Source: Bacteroidales bacterium UBA6377 (lineage in GTDB: Bacteria; Bacteroidota; Bacteroidia; Bacteroidales; UBA932). Taken from it: 64,000 bases of DNA. The stretch lies in NCBI GenBank assembly GCA_002438805.1, contig DJQV01000024.1, forward strand, positions 72,073 to 136,072. The letters run 5' to 3'. The first letter of the stretch is position 1. Each line of letters opens with the position of its first letter. A model generated the notes under the pieces. That model was not told the DNA's origin, searched no databases, and saw only the letters and a program-made list of their open reading frames with translations. The translations under genes were made by a program, and so were the position numbers. Shown here piece after piece: positions 50,615 to 59,942 of this stretch.

Positions 50615-52195
50615 CTACTTATATCGGCTGAACGCCAGGTTGATGGAGGACTTCGATTGGGGATAGAGGCTGGTGAGTTTCTTCTTTAGCTTGTCCCGAT
50701 CAGCAATGTCCGAAGTCATGGCTGCGAATATCTTGTGCCGCGTCATCCCGCGTTCATCAAGATACATGAAGATCTGCGGGTAGAACCAGTAGCCTGTCCC
50801 ATATACGCGAGGGTTATCAGGGTAACGCTCATTGTGCATCACCGTCTGCACATAATAGGCCCACATCTCCCCCACCTCACAATAACCGGAATCCTCCTCC
50901 GTACCCACACCATAAGTCACGAATCCGGATGAGATGAAAGACGTCAGTATATACTGTGCATACCGGTTCCAATAGTCCTTCCCGACCTGCATGAAATGGC
51001 TCGCATGTGCCAGTTCATGGACGGTGATGGCATAAATATCCTCATACGTCAGGCAATCCTTCAGCCCAAGCGCAATGTCGGGCAGGAAGACCTTGAGCAG
51101 AAAAGTATACTCACCGAGGAACTTCGCCAACTTGCTTCCGTCAATGATGGCGCCCTGCTGCATCATGACCGCGCTGCTCCAGCTCAGGTTCTGGAAAAGC
51201 CAGATCCTCAGATTGCCCGGCGGTGTCTTGATTGACTTGCTCGAACTCTTGCACTGCTCATAATAGTCGTATGCCGCGTTGTTCACCACGCAACGGGAGA
51301 AAAGCCTGCGGTCGGAATCGGACGTGACATTAAGGTCCGCACCATGCGGAGAGTGCTTCCCCATCGTGGAAAACGAAGCCGGACAGAACAGCAGGTTGAA
51401 GCCTATCCCGAAACCGAGCCGGTTCTTGAAGACAAGCCTGTACCGTGGATTTGAACGGAAAGACCGGGTCATCTGATAATAGCCGTCCTTGTCTGTATAG
51501 GCATGGGCGAACTTCACAAAACAGTTGCACGAGACCTTGACACCCTTGACACCGAAAGGCTCATCCCCCAATGCGGAGTCCACAATCGTGATCCGCCCAG
51601 AAGGTGTCCCCGATTCATCACCACGTGTCTTCGGAGAAAGCATGTCAGCATTGCCGGTAAGGCGGAATGCGGCCCGCTCCACCTCCTCCCAATCTATCCC
51701 GTCCGACTTCGTAGAAATATCATGTTCAGCTATGTAGCACTGCTCAAGCAGTTCGTATCTTATATGGCGGGGAAAACGGAAATCCTTGTCCACCACAGCA
51801 TACTGCCAGGTGATCTTGTCTTCAGCAATGGAAGGGTCATGATAATAGTCACCTTCCCTGAGAATCCTGTAGTCCACCGGGTGATCAACGAGCATCAGAC
51901 CCAAGTCCACCAGTTCATCATATTCATCCTCCCCTGACGGGAGAAAACGGACATAAAGATCCGTCGGTTCAAGCGGAACTCTGTCCGCCTTCGTGGGATA
52001 GACGGCATCAAGAGCCTTTTCCATATTCTCCACCGAATACGGATCCTCCAACCGGTCACCAAGCACGATCATCCCGTGCCCGATCTCATTGCCTTCGATA
52101 TCCTCAGTATTCACACCCGCAGGCGTGAGCTTTCCGGAACACGAGGCAGCCAAAAGCAGCAACGCTGCAAACTTAAAGAAGTTTTTCATAGCCAT
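50615..52195 (-). CDS. Zincin-like metallopeptidase lipoprotein
   Basis: A 526-residue lipoprotein (lipobox AASC). A CarboxypepD_reg-like beta domain lies near residues 195-260 (GVKGVKVSCNCFVKFAHAYTDKDGYYQ). Further on VHELAHASHF gives an HExxH zinc site, and downstream Glu residues in YCEVGEMWAYYV could supply the third ligand as in gluzincins. I do not recognise the family. The ATG at 52195 is used; a second one lies two codons later. The upstream 52196-52374 region holds a 12-bp palindrome, TTAATCGATTAA (52248-52259), and the deoC terminator. Confidence 0.72.
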   Translation of the reverse strand: MAMKNFFKFAALLLLAASCSGKLTPAGVNTEDIEGNEIGHGMIVLGDRLEDPYSVENMEKALDAVYPTKADRVPLEPTDLYVRFLPSGEDEYDELVDLGLMLVDHPVDYRILREGDYYHDPSIAEDKITWQYAVVDKDFRFPRHIRYELLEQCYIAEHDISTKSDGIDWEEVERAAFRLTGNADMLSPKTRGDESGTPSGRITIVDSALGDEPFGVKGVKVSCNCFVKFAHAYTDKDGYYQMTRSFRSNPRYRLVFKNRLGFGIGFNLLFCPASFSTMGKHSPHGADLNVTSDSDRRLFSRCVVNNAAYDYYEQCKSSSKSIKTPPGNLRIWLFQNLSWSSAVMMQQGAIIDGSKLAKFLGEYTFLLKVFLPDIALGLKDCLTYEDIYAITVHELAHASHFMQVGKDYWNRYAQYILTSFISSGFVTYGVGTEEDSGYCEVGEMWAYYVQTVMHNERYPDNPRVYGTGYWFYPQIFMYLDERGMTRHKIFAAMTSDIADRDKLKKKLTSLYPQSKSSINLAFSRYK

Positions 52196-52306
52196 ATCGT
52201 TTTTTTCAGCTGCAAATCTCGCAACTCCTATCCGATTGGCCGCCCGCTTAATCGATTAAATCATAAAGAAACGTAAAAACATCTTCAAACCACACATACA
52301 ACGCAA

Positions 52307-52337
52307 CGAGGGGCGTCTCCTATAGAGCGGCCCCTCG
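52307..52337 (-). terminator. Hairpin downstream of deoC
   Basis: CGAGGGGC (52307-52314) pairs with GCCCCTCG (52330-52337). The T-run after it on the minus strand is weak (TTGCGTT), so it is only a likely terminator for the ftsY-deoC operon. Confidence 0.5.
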
Positions 52338-52374
52338 ACATTGTCCAGATAAAAAACAGATAAAAGAACTGTTT

Positions 52375-53265
52375 TCAGAAGTAATTTACCGTTTTCTGTT
52401 CTATCGCGCTCATCAGGCTGTTGCCCAGACGGCTGACCCCGAAACGGAACCAGCGCTTGTCAAGCCATTCTTTGCCCAGCACAAATGAAGCTATGCAGTA
52501 ATAGCTGAGTGCATCCTTGGCGTTCGATATGCCGCCGGCAGCCTTGAACCCTACCTTACGCCCGGTGGCCTGATAATAGGCCCGTATGCTCTCGCACATG
52601 ACGAAAGCAGCCTTCGGGGTGGCGTTCACCTCCACCTTGCCTGTGGAAGTCTTGATGAAATCGGCCCCGGCCTCCATGGCGAGGAACGAAGCATTGGCAA
52701 TCCTTTCTCCCGTGACAAGCAGCCCCGTCTCCAGAATCACCTTAAGTATGACAGTCCTGTCCTCCTTCGCCGCCTCTTCATCTATAGCCGCACGGATCTC
52801 GGATATCTCACGGGAAGCGTTCTCATAGTCCCCGGCCATGAAATAATTGAGCGAGAGCACAATATCCACTTCGTCGGCCCCGTTTCTCACTGCCATGCGG
52901 CACTCCAGAAGCTTGACTTCCAGATAACTCTGGGACGAAGGGAAGCAACCGGCGACGGTAGTGACATGAAGTTCGTCCGAACACCTGTTCTCCCTCACCA
53001 CAGAAGCGAAGTTCGGGTATACACACACCGATGCAGGGAGCGGATACCCCTCGAAAGACGAGCGGACACCGTTTGCCTTCTCCACAAGAGCCTTGACTGA
53101 GGCTTCCGTGTCGTTGGTATGAAGCGTTGTCAAATCCATCATGGAGAAGCAGCGCTTCAGGACTTCCGGAGACTCGGCAGTCGCAAGATTTGCGGCAAGT
53201 GTCTGAAGTTTAGATGCTATGGCTTCCCCATCAGGGGCATAGCCGTATTTCTGAAGAAAATCCAT
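52375..53265 (-). CDS. deoC: Deoxyribose-phosphate aldolase
   Basis: A 296-residue aldolase splitting 2-deoxyribose 5-phosphate into glyceraldehyde 3-phosphate and acetaldehyde. The Schiff-base lysine is in FIKTSTGK and the second lysine in KAAGGISNAKDA; VDIVLSLNYFMAGDY matches the family's D-V-...-N motif. Longer than E. coli DeoC because of an N-terminal extension common in Bacteroidetes. Last gene of the ftsY-pheT-DUF4296-deoC run. Confidence 0.95.
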   Translation of the reverse strand: MDFLQKYGYAPDGEAIASKLQTLAANLATAESPEVLKRCFSMMDLTTLHTNDTEASVKALVEKANGVRSSFEGYPLPASVCVYPNFASVVRENRCSDELHVTTVAGCFPSSQSYLEVKLLECRMAVRNGADEVDIVLSLNYFMAGDYENASREISEIRAAIDEEAAKEDRTVILKVILETGLLVTGERIANASFLAMEAGADFIKTSTGKVEVNATPKAAFVMCESIRAYYQATGRKVGFKAAGGISNAKDALSYYCIASFVLGKEWLDKRWFRFGVSRLGNSLMSAIEQKTVNYF

Positions 53266-53275
53266 ATATAATCCT

Positions 53276-53878
53276 CTATCTTAATTTAATGTCTTTCATC
53301 TCCACCCTCTCGAGGGTCTTTCCTGCCCTTTCAAATTGCGGCCTCCCCACTTCGGAGGCCTCGGGCTTTTCCTTGACCCGGAGCAACTCACCGGCCTCAA
53401 GGCTGTCGGGGCGCATATCCACACTGTCCTTGGCCGGCCAGAAGATATCTTTCGCCGCCCATACGGCGGAGTCTGCGGAGAAATCCACTGCCGTATATCC
53501 GGCCCTGTTTTTTTCATCCTCCTCCTTGGCCTTCCGGATGGCGGTGGAAATCTTCGAGTACCTTTCCGCCTGGCGCTTAAGTGCCGCTGAAGCGCTGTCC
53601 ACTATACGGGAAAGCACCTCCGGCTCCCCCGAATAGAATTCAATGCTCCTTTCATAGTCCGCAAACGTGAAGCCATGCCTGGCGAAAATCGGGTCAAAGA
53701 ACAGCGTGGTGTCAGCAGCCCGCTTTGCATCCGCATTCTCCTTGAGCCACTGATCGGAAAAGAACATGTCCGCATACAACTCCGCCATCTCCTTTTCGGG
53801 AATCACCCTCCCCTCTCTCCCGCCACAGGCGGAAAACAGCAAAAAGAGGACAAGCAGATACGGAAGATGCACCCTCAT
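53276..53878 (-). CDS. DUF4296 lipoprotein
   Basis: A 200-residue lipoprotein (lipobox FSAC). The helical region PEKEMAELYADMFFSDQWLKEN and YERSIEFYSGEPEVLSRIVDSASAAL matches the DUF4296 family of Bacteroidetes; the C-terminal part is polar. It lies 3 nt after pheT and 10 nt before deoC. Function unknown. Confidence 0.85.
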   Translation of the reverse strand: MRVHLPYLLVLFLLFSACGGREGRVIPEKEMAELYADMFFSDQWLKENADAKRAADTTLFFDPIFARHGFTFADYERSIEFYSGEPEVLSRIVDSASAALKRQAERYSKISTAIRKAKEEDEKNRAGYTAVDFSADSAVWAAKDIFWPAKDSVDMRPDSLEAGELLRVKEKPEASEVGRPQFERAGKTLERVEMKDIKLR

Positions 53879-53881
53879 ACA

Positions 53882-56320
53882 TTACCTCAGCTGAGCCCCG
53901 AAGTTTTTGGTGAACATGGAAAGAAGCCGCTCCATCACCCTCTCGGTGTCCTGATCGGTAAGAGTCTTGTCCGCATCACGGATCACAAAACTGAGAGCGT
54001 ACTGCTTCTTTCCCTCCGGAATCTTGTCCCCGCGGTAGACATCAAACAACCCGACCTGACGCAGCAGTTTCTTCTCCTGCTTGAACGCAGCCGCCCTGAG
54101 TTCAGCATAGCTGACAGCCTCGTCCAGAAGAAGCGCAAGGTCACGGCGCACCTCCGGGAATTTAGGCATCTCCGTGAACGCCACCTTGTCTCTCTTTACA
54201 AGCTCAAACAGCGCCGGCCAGTTTATCTCAGCTGCATAGACAGCCTGCCTTATTCCGAACTGTTTCGCCAGAGACGGATTGATTGTTCCCATGACCGCCA
54301 GCTGGCCGCAGCCAGGAACAGAGTATGCCATTCCCTCTGCGAAGATGTCAGAAGGAGCCGCATCCGTGCGCATGTTGCACAAATTGGCCCCATAACGCTT
54401 CAGAAGAAGTTCCAAATAGCCCTTCAACTGGAAGTAGTTGCTCTTTTCCGCTTCGACCCTCCAAGATTTTTCCGGGGTTCCGGTAAGCATCAGGCAGAAG
54501 CACTGGTGCTCCTCATACCCATCAAGTGTCTCGGGACTCTTCTCCGGAATCCGGCTGTATACGCTGCCGTACTCAAATGTACGCAGGTAACCCGTCTGGC
54601 GGTTGAGATTATAGGCCACAACCTCCAGGCCGCCAAGTATGAGAGTCTGCCTCATGACATTCAGATCCTGACTCAGAGGGTTCACTATCCTGACACATTT
54701 CTCCTCCGGGAATGTCCTGAGCTTTGAATAATAATCCGACTTCGTCAGGGAATTGTTCATCGTCTCTGTGAACCCGTTGGCTGCAAGGAAGTTGGAGATA
54801 TTGTTCCTAATGGCTTCCGGGTCAGGTTTCGGAGTGGCGTTGACGGACATGAGCATCCTCTTCGGCAGCGGGATGTTGTTGTACCCGTAGATGCGGAGGA
54901 TTTCCTCCACCACGTCGCACTCCCTGTAGACATCCACCATATATGAAGGAGCCGCCACAAGAGCGCCGCCTTCCCTCTTTTCCAGAAATTCATAGTCCAG
55001 CCAGCCGAGGATGTTCTCAATCACTTCATACCCGATATGGTAGCCGATAAGAGCCTCCATCCTGTTGTAATCCAAGTCTATGTGTTTACGCTCTATCAGC
55101 TCAGGATAGACTTCCTGTATCTTCCCGACAACCTCTCCGCCCGCGCACTCCTGAATGAGAGTCACGGCACGCTTCAAGGCATACGGTACTATCTGAGGGT
55201 CAGCACCGCGCTCATACCTGAACGAAGCATCGGTCTGAAGCCCCTGGCTCTTGGCGGTCTTACGCACTGAGGCCGGGTCGAAATATGCGCTTTCCACGAA
55301 GAGATTGACCGTAGTGTCCGACACCCCGCTGTCTTCGCCCCCGAACACGCCGGCGATACACATCGGGCCGTCTGCGTTGGCGATGACCATATCCGAGGCC
55401 GAAAGCTTGCGCTCCACCCCGTCGAGAGTCTTTATCTTTTCACCCTCGGATGCTCTGCGGACAATCACCTTGCCTCCCGTAATCTTGTCTGCATCAAATG
55501 TGTGCAAAGGCTGACCGAGCTCGAAAAGCACAAAATTGGATATGTCCACTATATTGTCGATCGGATGAAGCCCTATGCTCTGGAGCCTCTTCTGAAGCCA
55601 CTCCGGAGAAGGTCCGGTCTTGACACCGCGCAGGGTGATACCGCTGTAGCGCGGGGCCCCCTTGCTGTCAAGCACCTCGACACCGACCCCTTCACCCTCA
55701 CCCTCACGGAAAGCATCCACAGACGGGCGCGCGAGTTCGCAAGGAATATTGTTCAGCTTCATCCAGGCATAAAGATCCCTTGCCACACCCCAGTGCGAAG
55801 CCGCATCCACACGGTTGGCAGTTATCTCATACTCAATCACAGCCTCGGACTCAAGATGCAGGTACTCCTTGGCGGGAGTACCGACCACAGCATCCTCAGG
55901 GAGAACCATAATCCCGTCATGCCCGCTGCCTATGCCGAGCTCATCCTCGGCACATATCATACCGAATGACTCCACACCGCGGATCTTGGATTTCTTGATC
56001 TTGAAATCCCCGGGCAGCACCGTCCCGAGCTGGGCGAACAGCACCTTCTGCCCCGCCGCCACATTCGGAGCCCCGCATACGACGGTGAGCGGTTCCCCCA
56101 CGCCAGGGTCAACCTTAGTTATATGGAGATGATCCGAATCAGGATGTGCCACACATTCAAGAACTTTAGCGACAACAACCCCGGCAAGTCCGCCGCTCAC
56201 CTGCTCGCTCTCCTCCACACCGTCAACCTCGATTCCGATGGATGTCATGGCATCCGCAATCTGCTGGACGGAAAGGTCGCACTTCAAATAATCCTTAAGC
56301 CAATTGTAACTGAGCTTCAT
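53882..56320 (-). CDS. pheT: Phenylalanyl-tRNA synthetase beta subunit
   Basis: An 812-residue protein of standard length: N-terminal B1, tRNA-binding OB domain (about 40-150), B3/B4 editing domain, B5 domain with the class II-like fold, and the C-terminal FDX-ACB anticodon domain (FPEVRRDLALLLDEAVSYAELRAAAF). The alpha subunit gene is not adjacent, as is usual in Bacteroidales. 14 nt after ftsY. Confidence 0.98.
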   Translation of the reverse strand: MKLSYNWLKDYLKCDLSVQQIADAMTSIGIEVDGVEESEQVSGGLAGVVVAKVLECVAHPDSDHLHITKVDPGVGEPLTVVCGAPNVAAGQKVLFAQLGTVLPGDFKIKKSKIRGVESFGMICAEDELGIGSGHDGIMVLPEDAVVGTPAKEYLHLESEAVIEYEITANRVDAASHWGVARDLYAWMKLNNIPCELARPSVDAFREGEGEGVGVEVLDSKGAPRYSGITLRGVKTGPSPEWLQKRLQSIGLHPIDNIVDISNFVLFELGQPLHTFDADKITGGKVIVRRASEGEKIKTLDGVERKLSASDMVIANADGPMCIAGVFGGEDSGVSDTTVNLFVESAYFDPASVRKTAKSQGLQTDASFRYERGADPQIVPYALKRAVTLIQECAGGEVVGKIQEVYPELIERKHIDLDYNRMEALIGYHIGYEVIENILGWLDYEFLEKREGGALVAAPSYMVDVYRECDVVEEILRIYGYNNIPLPKRMLMSVNATPKPDPEAIRNNISNFLAANGFTETMNNSLTKSDYYSKLRTFPEEKCVRIVNPLSQDLNVMRQTLILGGLEVVAYNLNRQTGYLRTFEYGSVYSRIPEKSPETLDGYEEHQCFCLMLTGTPEKSWRVEAEKSNYFQLKGYLELLLKRYGANLCNMRTDAAPSDIFAEGMAYSVPGCGQLAVMGTINPSLAKQFGIRQAVYAAEINWPALFELVKRDKVAFTEMPKFPEVRRDLALLLDEAVSYAELRAAAFKQEKKLLRQVGLFDVYRGDKIPEGKKQYALSFVIRDADKTLTDQDTERVMERLLSMFTKNFGAQLR

Positions 56321-56334
56321 ATAGTGTAATGTTT

Positions 56335-57219
56335 TTATTTCAAATCTTCAGGAGCAAAAAGTTTCGAGACGAAGTCTTCTTTGTCAAATACCTTCAGGTC
56401 AGAAATCCCCTCCCCGACCCCGATGAACTTGACCGGTATGTGGAACTGGTCGGAGACCCCCACCACGACGCCACCCTTGGCTGTCCCGTCGAGCTTGGTC
56501 ACCACAAGGGAAGTTATGTCCGTAGCGCGGGAGAACTCCTTCGCCTGCTGGAAAGCATTCTGGCCCGTAGAAGCATCGATCACCAGCATGACATCATGGG
56601 GAGCGTCAGGGACAACCTTGCGCACGACATTCCTGATCTTAGTCAACTCGTTCATGAGGTCAAGCCGGTTATGAAGGCGACCGGCTGTATCGATAATGGC
56701 GACATCAGCACCACGGGCCACCGCCGCATTCACAGTATCAAAAGCCACAGAAGCCGGATCGGAACCCATGCCCTGCTTGACGATATCAACTCCGGCCCTC
56801 TCCGCCCATATTGTCAACTGGTCAACAGCCGCAGCCCGGAACGTGTCCGCAGCCCCGAGTATCACCTTTTTGCCTTGAGCGCGGAGCATGTAGGCCAACT
56901 TTCCGATAGTTGTGGTCTTCCCGACACCATTCACTCCCACGACAAGTATCACATATGGTTTCTTGGAAAAGTCAAAAGGCTCACCCCCGGCATCAATGAG
57001 ACCGGAAATCTCGGAGCGCAGCATCCCGACAAGCTCGTCGAAAGACATATACTTATCTTTGGCAACCTTCTCCTCAAGTGCGTCAATAACTTTAAGGGTC
57101 GTGTCAACCCCCATGTCAGACTCCACGAGTGCCTCCTCGATAGCGTCAAGTGTGTCGTCATCCACCCTTGACCGGCCGATGACGGCCCTGCTTATCCTTT
57201 GAAAGAAACTTAATGCCAT
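56335..57219 (-). CDS. ftsY: Signal recognition particle receptor FtsY
   Basis: A 294-residue NG-domain GTPase. G1 GVNGVGKTT is at 95-103, DTFRAAAVDQL, DTAGRL and TKLDGTAKGG follow. The acidic A domain of E. coli FtsY is absent, as expected in this phylum. The minus-strand -7 box TATCTTTGT (57233-57225) ends 5 nt before the ATG, so translation would be leaderless. Confidence 0.97.
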   Translation of the reverse strand: MALSFFQRISRAVIGRSRVDDDTLDAIEEALVESDMGVDTTLKVIDALEEKVAKDKYMSFDELVGMLRSEISGLIDAGGEPFDFSKKPYVILVVGVNGVGKTTTIGKLAYMLRAQGKKVILGAADTFRAAAVDQLTIWAERAGVDIVKQGMGSDPASVAFDTVNAAVARGADVAIIDTAGRLHNRLDLMNELTKIRNVVRKVVPDAPHDVMLVIDASTGQNAFQQAKEFSRATDITSLVVTKLDGTAKGGVVVGVSDQFHIPVKFIGVGEGISDLKVFDKEDFVSKLFAPEDLK

Positions 57220-57224
57220 AACTC

Positions 57225-57233
57225 ACAAAGATA
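57225..57233 (-). promoter_or_regulatory. ftsY -7 box
   Basis: TATCTTTGT read from 57233 to 57225, 5 nt before the ATG at 57219. Confidence 0.55.
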
Positions 57234-57285
57234 ATAATTTTCCACAATATGTGAGCCCGGCACAGACGTCCGACACACTATCACA

Positions 57286-57321
57286 AAGGCCGGTCAGGAC
57301 AGAAACGTCCCGACCGGCCTT
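57286..57321 (-). terminator. Hairpin ending the rpmB-rpmG-DUF4295 unit
   Basis: AAGGCCGGTC (57286-57295) pairs with GACCGGCCTT (57312-57321), with an inner GGAC/GTCC extension. The T tract is short on both strands. It separates this unit from ftsY. Confidence 0.6.
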
Positions 57322-57341
57322 CATTATCATTTGCTCCAGGT

Positions 57342-57500
57342 TTATTTCTTTGCGAAAAAATCCTTGGCCTTGTCAGCTTCAACGAGCTGCTCAGAGAAGA
57401 CATAAGCTCCAGTTTTCGGAGACTTCTCCATACGGATGCACTTTACCATGCTCTTAGCACCGGCCTTGGCCGCGAAGGTAGCGACTGCTTTCTTTGCCAT
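57342..57500 (-). CDS. DUF4295 family small protein
   Basis: A 52-residue basic protein, MAKKAVATFAAKAGAKSM... ending KDFFAKK. Too small for a default ORF scan, but the position directly after rpmG and the sequence match the DUF4295 family found beside L28/L33 genes in Bacteroidales. Probably ribosome-associated (inference from size, charge and context). Confidence 0.88.
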   Translation of the reverse strand: MAKKAVATFAAKAGAKSMVKCIRMEKSPKTGAYVFSEQLVEADKAKDFFAKK

Positions 57501-57517
57501 AATTCAAACTCCTCTGA

Positions 57518-57706
57518 TTATTTAATTTCACGGTGAACGGTAACCTTCTTGAGGTAAGGGTTGTATTTCTTGCGCTCGAGACGGTCCGGAGTGTTCTTCT
57601 TGTTCTTGGTGGTGATGTAACGAGACATACCAGGTACACCTGAAGCTTTCTGTTCAGTGCACTCGAGGATGACCTGCACCCTGTTTCCTTTTGATTTCTT
57701 TGCCAT
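57518..57706 (-). CDS. rpmG: Ribosomal protein L33
   Basis: A 62-residue L33 with GNRVQVILECTEQ and TTKNKKNTPDRLERKKYNP. Only one cysteine is present, so it is the zinc-free C- form, in contrast to the zinc-binding L32 at 49527. Confidence 0.97.
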   Translation of the reverse strand: MAKKSKGNRVQVILECTEQKASGVPGMSRYITTKNKKNTPDRLERKKYNPYLKKVTVHREIK

Positions 57707-57717
57707 ATCTCTGAAAA

Positions 57718-57960
57718 TTAAACAAGGTTGATCAATCCTTTCTTCTGGGCTTCACGAAGAGTAGCCTCAAGGCCATTCTTCTCGATGATCCTCATACCCT
57801 TGCATGAAACTTTAAGGGTTACGAACCTCTGCTCCTCCTCGCTCCAGAAACGCTTGTTCTTGAGGTTGAGAGAGAAGTCGCGCTTGGTGCGCAGCTTTGA
57901 ATGGGCAACATTGTTGCCTTTCATTCTCTTCCTTCCGGTTATTTGACAAACTTTTGCCAT
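57718..57960 (-). CDS. rpmB: Ribosomal protein L28
   Basis: An 80-residue L28: MAKVCQITGRKRMKGNNVAHSKLRTKR is the family signature. The start at 57960 is used rather than an upstream in-frame ATG that would lie before the promoter. Leads the rpmB-rpmG-DUF4295 operon. Confidence 0.97.
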   Translation of the reverse strand: MAKVCQITGRKRMKGNNVAHSKLRTKRDFSLNLKNKRFWSEEEQRFVTLKVSCKGMRIIEKNGLEATLREAQKKGLINLV

Positions 57961-57999
57961 AATTATTTCTTTTTTCTTTCTTGTCTTGATATGAGGCGT

Positions 58000-58008
58000 G
58001 CAAATATC
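58000..58008 (-). promoter_or_regulatory. rpmB -7 box
   Basis: GATATTTGC read from 58008 to 58000 differs from consensus in one position. The leader would be about 34 nt and is AT-rich, as often before ribosomal protein genes in this phylum. Confidence 0.4.
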
Positions 58009-58039
58009 GCTGATAATTTTCTGATTTCCAAGTCGAAAC

Positions 58040-59347
58040 CTATACAAATTTCAGGAATCTGCCCCACCTTATGTTCTTGGGGAAACCCTTCCCCGCATCA
58101 GTTGAGAGCCATATCAGCACAGGTCTTCCGACTATGTGATCTTCCGGTACGAACCCCCAGTATCTCGAGTCAAGGGAGTTGTGCCTGTTGTCTCCCATCA
58201 TGAAGTAATAGTCTTGTCTGAAAGTATATCTTCCTTCTTTCAAAGCCTCCCGAACATTTCCACCCTCATATACAGAGATTATACGCTCGTAGAGCGGAAG
58301 CGTCTCCTCCGTAATCTCCACGCTTTCTCCTTTCTTCGGTATGCGAAGCGGACCGAAATAATCCCGTGTCCAACCGCTCTGCTCCGAGAATGGGAAAATC
58401 TCCTTGCTCACAGCCTTGGGGTCCCGCTCGAAATTATCCTCGATACGGACAACGTTCGGCAGCGTCCGGACCGTCTCAAGCATCTCCGATGTGAGAATCA
58501 TGGCCGGATACCCCGGCATAGAAGGGTCGAAATAGACCTCGGAAGCATTAAGCCCCAATTTCTCTATGGTTTTCGCGTTGATTCTCTGACCGTCGGTATA
58601 GACTTTCCAAGAAAGCTGAAGTCCCGGGTAATCCTGTTCCTTCTCCCCGTTGATCCATACCCTTCCGTCCTTGACCTCAAGCACGTCACCTGGTATACCC
58701 ACGCAGCGCTTGACATAGTGGTCTTTCTTGTCCATCGGACGCACTACCTTCTCTCCAAGCCCATCGACAGTCTTCTGACCGAGAACCCGCACAAGAGCGT
58801 GATAATCTTCAGCAGGAGCCCTGCGGAGAACCGTGTCCCCGTTAGGGAATCCGAACACCACCATATCCCCGCGCTCCACCTGCCTGAATCCTTTCAGACG
58901 ACGGTATTTGTTCTGGATCAGGGTAGAGTAAGACTCTTTACCGAAGATGGTGTTATGGGTAAAAGGAATGGTAAGCGGTGTCTGCGGCAGGCGCGGCCCA
59001 TAAGTGAGCTTGCTCACGAAGAGGTGATCTCCAGTATAGAGAGTTCTCTCCATTGAAGAAGAAGGAATCTTGAAGGCCTGAAAGAAGAAGATGTTTATGA
59101 AAGTGACAACAATCACAGCGAAGATGACGGCATCAAGCCATTCGTTCCATGCGCTGCGTTTCTCACCCTCCTTGTAACGCTTCTTCCAGAAATTCCATCT
59201 GACTTTGCGGCTGATGAAGATGTCGAATATCACCACCAGTCCGAAAAGCCACCAGAAATTCCCGAGCCAGATCACCCACAGCACATAGAGCAAAGCCCAG
59301 AAAGTGAACTTTGTCCATTTGTTGTGTGCGAACTCCTTCAGACTCAC
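58040..59347 (-). CDS. lepB: Signal peptidase I
   Basis: A 435-residue membrane protease. Hydrophobic segments lie near 13-45 and 70-93; the catalytic Ser98 is in IPSSSMERTL and the general-base Lys213 in YVKRCVG; box E is GDNRHNSLDSRYWGFVP. It is longer than most because of a Bacteroidetes-typical insertion (about 225-375) between the catalytic boxes. Last gene of the thrS-infC-rpmI-rplT-lepB run. Confidence 0.96.
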   Translation of the reverse strand: MSLKEFAHNKWTKFTFWALLYVLWVIWLGNFWWLFGLVVIFDIFISRKVRWNFWKKRYKEGEKRSAWNEWLDAVIFAVIVVTFINIFFFQAFKIPSSSMERTLYTGDHLFVSKLTYGPRLPQTPLTIPFTHNTIFGKESYSTLIQNKYRRLKGFRQVERGDMVVFGFPNGDTVLRRAPAEDYHALVRVLGQKTVDGLGEKVVRPMDKKDHYVKRCVGIPGDVLEVKDGRVWINGEKEQDYPGLQLSWKVYTDGQRINAKTIEKLGLNASEVYFDPSMPGYPAMILTSEMLETVRTLPNVVRIEDNFERDPKAVSKEIFPFSEQSGWTRDYFGPLRIPKKGESVEITEETLPLYERIISVYEGGNVREALKEGRYTFRQDYYFMMGDNRHNSLDSRYWGFVPEDHIVGRPVLIWLSTDAGKGFPKNIRWGRFLKFV

Positions 59348-59353
59348 TTCAGA

Positions 59354-59698
59354 CTACTTTACGGAGTTGATGATAGCCTCGAATGCCTGCGGGTTGTTCA
59401 TGGCGAGGTCTGCGAGCACCTTGCGGTTAAGCCCTATGTTCTGAGCATTGAGCTTTCCCATGAACTGTGAGTAGGACATGCCGTACTGGCGGGCGGCAGC
59501 GTTGATACGCTGAATCCAGAGAGCGCGGAAATTGCGCTTCTTGGCCTTGCGGTCACGATAGGCATAAGTTAGTCCTTTCTCGTAGGTGTTCTTAGCTACT
59601 GTCCAGACATTCTTTCTTGACAGAAAATTACCGCGGGTTCTCTTGAGAATCTTCTTGCGGCGAGCCCTTGAGGCTACTGAATTGACTGATCTTGGCAT
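59354..59698 (-). CDS. rplT: Ribosomal protein L20
   Basis: A 114-residue L20 (MPRSVNSVASRARRKKILKRTRG, RRKNVWTVAKN-like block and WIQRINAAAR). Follows rpmI, as in the universal infC-rpmI-rplT order. Confidence 0.98.
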   Translation of the reverse strand: MPRSVNSVASRARRKKILKRTRGNFLSRKNVWTVAKNTYEKGLTYAYRDRKAKKRNFRALWIQRINAAARQYGMSYSQFMGKLNAQNIGLNRKVLADLAMNNPQAFEAIINSVK

Positions 59699-59710
59699 AA
59701 TTCGATACTT

Positions 59711-59905
59711 TTAGAGAACCAACATTTCCTTTACTCTGTGCACATCGACCTTCTCGATGAGAGCGAAGTGGTCAAGATTTCTCTTGCGCTTCTTGGTCTT
59801 CTTGGTGAGGATGTGGCTGTGGTAAGCATGCTTCCTCTTGATTTTTCCCGATCCGGTAAGCGTGAAACGCTTTTTGGCACCGGAATTGGTCTTAAGCTTT
59901 GCCAT
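59711..59905 (-). CDS. rpmI: Ribosomal protein L35
   Basis: A 64-residue L35 with KTNSGAKKRFTLTGSGKIKRKHAYHSHIL, the family signature. 37 nt after infC. Confidence 0.97.
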   Translation of the reverse strand: MAKLKTNSGAKKRFTLTGSGKIKRKHAYHSHILTKKTKKRKRNLDHFALIEKVDVHRVKEMLVL

Positions 59906-59942
59906 TGTTTTAATTAATTAATTGTTAATAATATATGATGCC

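Noticed and set aside
53675..54727. 350-codon plus-strand ORF opposite pheT
   Set aside because: Antisense to pheT and the DUF4296 gene; composition mirrors the opposite strand.
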